From Dendrolimus kikuchii (taxonomy: Eukaryota; Arthropoda; Insecta; Lepidoptera; Lasiocampidae): a stretch of 64,000 nt of DNA. The position numbers and the translations under genes were made by a program. Shown piece by piece: positions 58,446 to 64,000 of this stretch; position 1 is the stretch's first letter, and each line of letters begins with the position of its first letter. Under the pieces are notes generated by a model. That model made no database searches, was not told where the DNA came from, and worked only from the letters and a program-made list of their open reading frames with translations. The stretch lies in contig CM034397.1 in assembly GCA_019925095.2 (NCBI GenBank), positions 6,281,763-6,345,762 of the forward strand, read 5' to 3'.

Positions 58446-58649
58446 AAAGAATTATTAACACGCTATATTTTTCTTTTTACGACCACTCTGCCAAGAGTGT
58501 GACGACGGAGAAGATATTTTTCTTAACCGTATAGAGTATTCGTCATCAGTAACACGAATATTGTTACACCTGCATATATAAGCAACGGAATTTTGAAGCA
58601 GTTGAATTTGATGCATAAAAAAATAATAACCAAGTGGATTTTCACATTT

Positions 58650-58870
58650 TTTTGAATTTATTGTCCAATGTGCTTACATTGTACATTAAAAACACATTTG
58701 ACTGTGGCACAGATACCACGTGGGTTTATTCGTGCCGCAGATAGTCGTGTACACAATATTGTTATATCAAAAATATGACCAGAAGCGAGTAATTGTTATC
58801 ATCATTCTAGTCTTTAGTTTTGAATTGATAATAACAGCGGGGTTATCATCATTCTAGTGTATGATTCTAT
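58650..58870 (-). repeat. inverse copy of the repeat at 45985-46240
   Basis: AATTTATTGTCCAATGTGC, GTTTATTCGTGCCGCAGAT, ACACAATATTGTTATATC and GAATTGATAATAACAGCG run in the reverse order of 45985-46240. Only one full unit and a partial unit of the tandem part are present. Confidence 0.7.
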
Positions 58871-58997
58871 TTTAGTCCCAGGTCTGCACATGTGAGCCTG
58901 ACGCCTTTTGGAATCAATATAGAATCTTTTCAGACTATATTTGAACGATTTATGGTTGTTTTTGTACTTTGATTGCAGGTCCTCTGGGAACTCGAGG

Positions 58998-59042
58998 AAT
59001 ATATGACACCAATCATTTACAATGATTGGTGTCATATATTTC
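58998..59042. repeat. 21-bp perfect hairpin with 3-nt loop
   Basis: GAATATATGACACCAATCATT (58998-59018), loop TAC, and the exact inverse at 59022-59042. A CGAG/CTCG pair extends the stem after a one-base bulge. It lies between a dispersed repeat and the LTR starting at 59086. Confidence 0.85.
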
Positions 59043-59085
59043 TCGCGCCTTGTCCCATGCACGTTATTATATTTAGGAATAATAT

Positions 59086-59592
59086 TGTTACGACATAGAC
59101 ACCGACAAAAACAAATTCACACCTGCATACCTGTAAAAACACATTTTATTACCTTTCGGCATTTGGTCTTCTTTTGTTTACTTTGTGTTTAAAATTGGTG
59201 ATTAGAAAACAGCCCATTGTTGTATTGTAATCTTTTATGCCAGTCATTAGCCAGGTGTTACGGATTTAAAGTATAAACTGATTCTAGGAAATTCAGTCCA
59301 CGCGGCCGGACGAACATATTGCATGTGTGCAGCAGGCCGCATATAAAGCATGGCCGATGGAGGGACGAGTCAGTCGAGCGATAACTACGAGCGAAGCAAG
59401 ACGTGTGTACTACAATCGGGAATCTTTTAGTAACGGACCTCGCGGGTTTTATGGAATTACGACTTTCTGCATTACGTTTGGACTTGTTGTGTTTGGTTAT
59501 ATTTGTACCTGTGTTATACGTGTTTGTATAGTTCTAATAAACTCTATAGTAATTCTAACGGCATTTTAATTCGAGTCTCGCGACTCATAACA
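59086..59592 (+). mobile_element. solo-LTR-like element, copy 2
   Basis: About 507 bp, begins TGTTACGACA and ends ACTCATAACA, so the tips are a TGTTA/TAACA inverted pair. TATAAA at 59342 and AATAAA at 59536 are spaced as in an LTR. It shares long blocks with 44321-44830 (GATTCTAGGAAATTCAGTCC, TTTGTACCTGTGTTATACG). The 5 bases either side (AATAT, GTATA) are not a duplication. Confidence 0.7.
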
Positions 59593-59599
59593 GTATATT

Positions 59600-60715
59600 T
59601 ACATGCGTCATATCTCGGTCTCATGTTTTTAGGTCTAGTCTTATTAACTAATAATTCTGGTGTGTTACATTTACATTACAGTTAGAATTAAAAAAATTAC
59701 CTTGTGAAATATATTCATAACATTACAATATTTGAATAATTTTTCATAATTGTCCTTATGTTTAGATTTAATATTGTTGGGTACTATAGTTTTTAATAAA
59801 CGTAACTGAAGTTTTTATATAGGTATCCGTTAAATATGTTTTGTATGTTCGACCATAACTACTGAGACCGTAATTAACGACCGAATCTGTTAGAGCTAGG
59901 TAAAATAAGCGTAATGTTTTCTAGGGCAATTTGTATTGTAAGAACATCCAATGAAGGATTACGTAGAGATAATGACCGTCCACTGTTTAGTTTTGTTTTA
60001 TTTAGCTACGGTATCCTAAAATATACCCAGAGCCGTCTTAATTATATATTTTTAAATTGGACGTCGCCGGGGTAAGAAAATCAGGCGGCAAAAAAAAAAC
60101 AAATTATTAAAACAATAAGCAGTACATATAAATAAGCGAATTTTTTAGTGATAGTGTAGAGGTTACGTTAAGTAATTTTCAAAACTAGCAAATTAAGCGT
60201 GGTAAGTATATATATGTGGGTAGAAATTTATCCGCTGGCGCCCCTAGGGTCTTTTTTATTTTTTTGTTAAATTTATTGATATTATTGTTGGCTGGATTAA
60301 TTTACATAAAAATATTTAAAAAAGAACAACGATGTAAATAAAAAGCTAGTTCAACAACAGAAGGTTTCTGTAGACATAGGAAGAAAAAAAGAACAGAAGA
60401 AACGGAAGTAGATAGCTAAGGAGATGAATTGGGGGAAATGAATAACTTTGCGCCACAAAGTAGGAAGGATAGAACAGTACAAGGTGACGTTGTTATCGAC
60501 ATGTCGACGGACGTATGTACCATCCAAGTCTTTGACCACGAATCTGTTAATGAGAAGGAATTCTATGTGAAGACGAAGAGAACAATAATTCATAGAACAC
60601 AACATAGAAAATGGTACATACGCAAATAAAACAGTGTTGTGGAGGGAAAACGTTACAGCAGCTTTTTTATACGTGGTAGAGCTATGCTGGAATAATTAGA
60701 TTATTTTAATAATTA
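59600..60715. other. AT-rich stretch, no recognised feature
   Basis: A short open frame at 60429-60629 has no recognised motif. No repeat boundaries seen. Confidence 0.35.
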
Positions 60716-60717
60716 CA

Positions 60718-60770
60718 GGTCTTAGGGCTGACTCGACTGGCGTGATACCACACTCATAGAATATCGACGG
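60718..60770 (+). mobile_element. family D SINE-like repeat, left part of a split copy
   Basis: AGGGCTGACTCGACTGGCGTG and ATACCACACTCATAGAATATC match the start of 31200-31475; the copy resumes near 61299. Confidence 0.55.
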
Positions 60771-60772
60771 CT

Positions 60773-60975
60773 CTGTGGTTGAGCAGGCTAAGCTTTGTCC
60801 ACCTATCTCACTGCAACGCAGAAGCTCCAGGTTCCATTCCTGGTATAGTAAATTTCGTAAATAAATTGTCCGTTATTTGCTATGGTCTGGCTACCTGGGA
60901 TCGGCCCCAGAGTAGTCCGTTGTATATTGCCGTTGTATATTGGACGTCACGGTGCAGTAATCATGTTCTAGATCC
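60773..60975 (+). mobile_element. tRNA-derived SINE, second family, copy 2
   Basis: A-box-like TGGTTGAGCAGGCT (60776-60789) and B-box GGTTCCATTCC (60831-60841), then GGGATCGGCCCCAGAGTAGTCC. Better kept than the copy at 11270-11475. It lies inside the split family D copy. Confidence 0.65.
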
Positions 60976-61149
60976 CGTGACGTCTAAACAATTGCGAGAA
61001 TGGGTCACAGGTTAGGTTTAATGGGAAGTTTGGTCAGATCCCGCCCTCTCCTGCTGGGGTCAGGATCCGGTTTCCCCAAGGGTCCCATGGGCACTCATGG
61101 AGTCGGAATTAAGCGCTGCATTTCGCCTCCCCCGTATCCATGACCGAGT

Positions 61150-61298
61150 TTGTTTGCGGTCAGGCGGCCTGTCGTAAGAGGCGGCAAAACAACCCACAGT
61201 CAGGTGGTAGAGTATTTACCCATCTGTATTGCTACCACCTTTGATCGAGAATATGCCGCTATAACTGCCTGTCAACCGAACTCATGCAGTAAAAAAAA
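61150..61298 (+). repeat. family A repeat with internal deletion
   Basis: GGCGGCCTGTCGTAAGAGGC, CAGTCAGGTGGTAGAGTATTTACC, TATGCCGCTATAACTG then directly CCTGTCAACCGAACTCATGCAGTAAAAAAAATG; the middle ~150 bp are missing. Confidence 0.65.
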
Positions 61299-61498
61299 TG
61301 TGTTTCGTACGATGTGTGAGAGTTCCGATGTCACATTTCCCACTCTGATATTCCCAATCCGATCCCCCTATTCCACTCCACTATCCTATTCCTCCTATTA
61401 CATTTACTCTATCCATCCTGAAGATAATGTTGTATAGGCGACGGTAACCATTTTCTATTCCAACAGATGGACCATCTGCCTGTTTGCCAGCTTCGGAA
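61299..61498 (+). mobile_element. family D SINE-like repeat, right part of a split copy
   Basis: GTTTCGTACGATGTGTGAGAG, CCGATGTCACATTTCCC, pyrimidine-rich ATCCCCCTATTCCACTCC, then GGCGACGGTAACC and CAGATGGACCATCTGCC. Continues 60718-60770. Confidence 0.6.
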
Positions 61499-61754
61499 TA
61501 AAAGACAAACATTAAATCATAACAAGATCGTCATTTCTATTTCATAAATTTAATGTATTTTAGTTATCCTTGATGCCTCCCGTACTAAATGAAATAAGTA
61601 CTAAGCAGCCGTTTCAGCATTTTCGATTCTGGTTTTTTCCACCAACAAACCTATATACTACAGGTAACTTTGAAATAACATTTAATTGCTTTATGAATAC
61701 TTTCAGGTATAAAAATGATAGAAACTTATTAATCCTAATTATTCTCAACTTAAC

Positions 61755-62000
61755 TATACCTGCGCACGCCTTTGCTCGCTGCTATGCCGGCTTTTCCAAT
61801 AGTGCAGGTGTGCAGCGCAGTGCACACGGGAGACGGATCATAGGGGGCGCCGAACGCCGCTCTCGACACCTCCGAAATGCATGCGTCGCTCACGGCGCCA
61901 GCTCTTTCTCTTTATATATTCAATGTACTCTTTGGCTCTTTCAAAGATCCTGCCCGCGTGTTATGGCCGAAACCGAGCGCAGTAGCAAATCAAGGCACGC
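61755..62000 (+). promoter_or_regulatory. GC-rich promoter-like patch (weak)
   Basis: A local GC-rich block (GTGCAGCGCAGTGCAC, GGGGGCGCCGAACGCCGC, CACGGCGCCAGC) followed by TTTATATATTC at about 61911 and, 50 bp on, ATGGCCGAAACCGAGCGC at 61963. Could be the promoter and first exon of a gene running to the right, or a repeat. No domain recognised. Confidence 0.2.
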
Positions 62001-62104
62001 CACGAGCAGCTTCTATACTCTATACAATGACTTTTGTTTCAACGTGAAATCAGTGTTAATTTTTTTTATTAAGGATTATATTGGCGTAATCTCGCAATAA
62101 TCTT

Positions 62105-62570
62105 GTAAATCCTTTCTTCGTAAAAGCTACTTTTTGTTCGTGTACCCTTGGAACAAAAACTCTCATAGATAGAAGAAGTAAGGAAAAAAAAGGTTTGTCT
62201 TATCAGTATAGGAATGACTTGGGTAGTAATTGAAGCAACAATATCTTTGTGTTGCTGTTTTAGCACGCTTTATATGAGAGTTTTTGTTCTGAATACGTAA
62301 CAATTGTTTCCCGACATTATTTAATTGCACGATTTGCGCCCAAATTTTTGTTCATTGGTGAAAATATAACTATATTTTGACCGTGTGCCTACTAGAGGGC
62401 GCCAGGGAATTAATTGCACACGTTCTCTATACGGACTAGAGGCCGCCTGGGGCTTAAATATCATAGCCCTCATAAAGTTTCCATCGAACTGTACTTAGAT
62501 ACTAATATAAGATTTATCTAAAAACTCGATCATTCTTCCCCTCGGGCTTTGTATATTACCCGTCGCCCGT
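62105..62570. other. AT-rich stretch, no recognised feature
   Basis: AGAGGGCGCCAGGGAATTAATTGC (62394-62417) and CTAGAGGCCGCCTGGGGC are GC-richer scraps. Nothing assignable. Confidence 0.35.
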
Positions 62571-62679
62571 TCTCAATTAGTGCTTTGTGTCGCCCTATGG
62601 TGGGCATCATTAAATTCATCCCCCTCTCATGGCAACAGTCCAGCCGAGGTAAAACTCCTTAGAGAGCTCCCTCGAGCAA

Positions 62680-63060
62680 GTTGCCCCCCCGGGCTCGAGC
62701 GCCTTCGCCTCGCGAAGGCACTCGAGGCCTTGGAAACTGTTTCTGGGATCGGATGAGGTGAGAACTACTTCTCTAGATGAGCGGCGAGTATATCAGCGAA
62801 CTCGGGGTTCAAAGCAATGTCTACCTTCGGCATCCAGTAGTGGATATGTCGGTATTGTAGTACGCTGCAGAGCTCGGTTTAGCGCGTGCAAATCCGTGGC
62901 GTGTTCGTATACTCGGTCTATCACACTCTCCCAGGTTTCACCTCGCCATGCCTTAGCGACCTCGGAGACCTGGGCTGTTAAGGTATTCAGCCTAGTCTTT
63001 AGCACCGGACATCTGGTTCTGGCCCATAAGCGGCGAAGAGCACGCTTATGGTTGATGTCG
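62680..63060 (-). pseudogene. Jockey-like LINE ORF2 remnant (before the RT domain)
   Basis: Minus strand reads KRALRRLWARTRCPVLKTRL, TLTAQVSEVAKAWRGETWES, VYEHATDLHALNRALQR and LLDAEGRHCFEPRVR, then one base out of frame ADILAAHLE, a premature TAG, and FSPHPIPETV. This is the linker between endonuclease and reverse transcriptase in Jockey-type ORF2. Its upstream part is displaced by the R1-clade insert at 63061. Confidence 0.7.
62694..62726. repeat. 15-bp GC-rich hairpin, one mismatch
   Basis: CTCGAGCGCCTTCGC, loop CTC, GCGAAGGCACTCGAG. It falls within the decayed Jockey-like region and may be coding sequence (LRE/AKALE) that happens to pair. Confidence 0.6.
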
Positions 63061-64000
63061 TTTTTTTTTTAGCCAGGGGAAATTTGCTTGAGGACCATAA
63101 GCCGCGACAAGGGCAGAACCTTGGGGAGGTAATTCGCGACCTGTGTGTGGGATTCGCCAGATCAGGGGTGGCACCAGCATGCCCAGCCGGAACTGGAGCC
63201 ATGCTGTTGCCACCCCCGGTTAGGGATCCTCACTAAAACCCCTGGGTGTTCCGTCTTTCGCCTTATACCAGGGCTACGGGTATATGACCTAGCCTCTCCG
63301 CAGTTCTGGCAGGCGTGGGCCCCCTTCACGAGGCCTCTTCCATTGCCGGGGACTCATCTCCCGGCATCGTCATGCTTTCTTTGGCGTGGGGCAGTCTGTA
63401 ACGCGCTCCACGGGAGGAGAGATGAGCGCGCAAGGAATACCGCGCTCTCATCTCGACGGCATATGCGGGTGAGTGAGAACCCCTATACCCCAAAGGCCCT
63501 CACCCGTGCCGTCCGCTTACGGTGGCCGAAGGTCGAAATCCGCCTTCCGGCATCGGCGCGTCCTCCTTTGGCGGGAGCGGAGCAAAGATGTCCGCTCACG
63601 CTGGGCTCCACCTCCTCCTTCGCAACCATAACGCGCTCGCAGAAGGAGGAGACGCCGTCCCATCCGGTTGAGCTTCCATGGTGTGTACCACGGCCGGGAG
63701 CGAGAGGTCAAATCCGGTGACGGCGATGAGGTCTTGGCGCTGCTCTGTCCAGGCAGAACACTCCTGGAGTGTGTGCAACGCCGTGTCCTCGTCGCCGGTG
63801 TCGCAACGATGACACCCTGGCGTCGGCTCACGGCCTAGGCGACACAGGTATCTCCCGAAGCAGCCATGCCCCGAGAGGACCTGTGTCAGCCGAAACGTAA
63901 GGGTGCCGTGTCTACGTCTTGTCCAGCTTGTCTTGCAGAACGGGCCTCACCGTTTCGATGGTGGCGAGGCCCGCGCTGGGGTGTCTGAGGCGTTCTTCCC
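63061..64000 (-). mobile_element. R1-clade LINE 3' part, running off the window
   Basis: On the minus strand: ORF2 C-terminus (from 64000 to the stop at 63519-63517), a 3' UTR of about 440 bp matching 12411-12860, and a poly(A) of 10 (plus-strand T 63061-63070). It interrupts the Jockey-like ORF at 63060, in the same orientation. Confidence 0.85.
63517..63985 (-). pseudogene. R1-clade LINE ORF2 C-terminus with zinc knuckle, frameshifted
   Basis: Reads GTLTFRLTQVLSGHGCFGRY, then a CCHC-type finger PGCHRCDTGDEDTALHTLQEC (C-x2-C, H-x4-C), SLPAVVHTM, WDGVSSFCERVMVAKEEVE and RTSLLRSRQRRTRR to the stop. Two frame changes (about 63685 and 63605) break it. The finger followed by a basic tail is characteristic of R1-clade ORF2. 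Confidence 0.82.

Noticed and set aside
44321..59592. One intact LTR retrotransposon spanning the two LTR-like copies
   Set aside because: The two copies are strongly diverged, the interior holds a host exon and unrelated repeats, and no gag/pol or primer-binding site is present.
61570..62100. 176-codon plus-strand open frame
   Set aside because: The first half is AT-rich without a domain; only the possible promoter and start near 61963 seemed worth noting.
63145..63720. 191-codon open frame on the plus strand
   Set aside because: It is antisense to the R1-clade 3' UTR and ORF2 tail at the right edge.

Overview
The window looks like nuclear DNA of a butterfly or moth (Lepidoptera). It is AT-rich, has almost no long open reading frames, and is densely packed with old, broken transposable elements of kinds familiar from lepidopteran genomes: 5'-truncated RTE-type LINE ends with (ATGT)n tails, R1-clade LINE ends, tRNA-derived SINEs, repeats ending in AATAAAGTGTT, and many elements with terminal inverted repeats. 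Species and chromosome cannot be read from the sequence. No prokaryotic operon, CRISPR array, rRNA or intact tRNA gene was seen.

One host gene is supported: a PAQR-family (progestin and adipoQ receptor) membrane protein, most like PAQR4, on the minus strand. Its first coding exon is at 55862-56201, behind a CpG-rich promoter-like block (about 56230-56660). The second coding exon is at 25915-26133. Splice sites and reading phase agree across a 29.7 kb intron. The exon carrying the family's last histidine motif was not found, so the gene probably continues below the recognised part or beyond the left edge. Almost everything between 26 and 56 kb is therefore intron.

Layout. 0-9 kb: an LTR-like end, a 255-bp inverted-repeat element, several copies of an A-tailed repeat (called family A here), two long near-perfect hairpins, and a tRNA-derived SINE. 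9-25 kb: an RTE end with target-site duplication, an R1-clade insertion with a 14-bp duplication, LINE fragments, and a (TA)n tract. 25-56 kb: PAQR4-like exon 2, then intron with SINEs, Helitron-like repeats, duplications, a solo-LTR-like copy, a 758-bp inverted-repeat element nested in another repeat, and two further inverted-repeat elements. 56-64 kb: exon 1 and CpG island, a 9-bp minisatellite of about 40 units, a second LTR copy, mosaic SINEs, and at the right edge an R1-clade element inserted into a Jockey-like LINE.

The genes do not form a pathway. The main story is one gene with a very long intron that has collected layers of nested transposons. Repeat family names (A, C, D, E and so on) are local labels. 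All similarity statements come from reading and aligning by eye, and family names from memory of these families.
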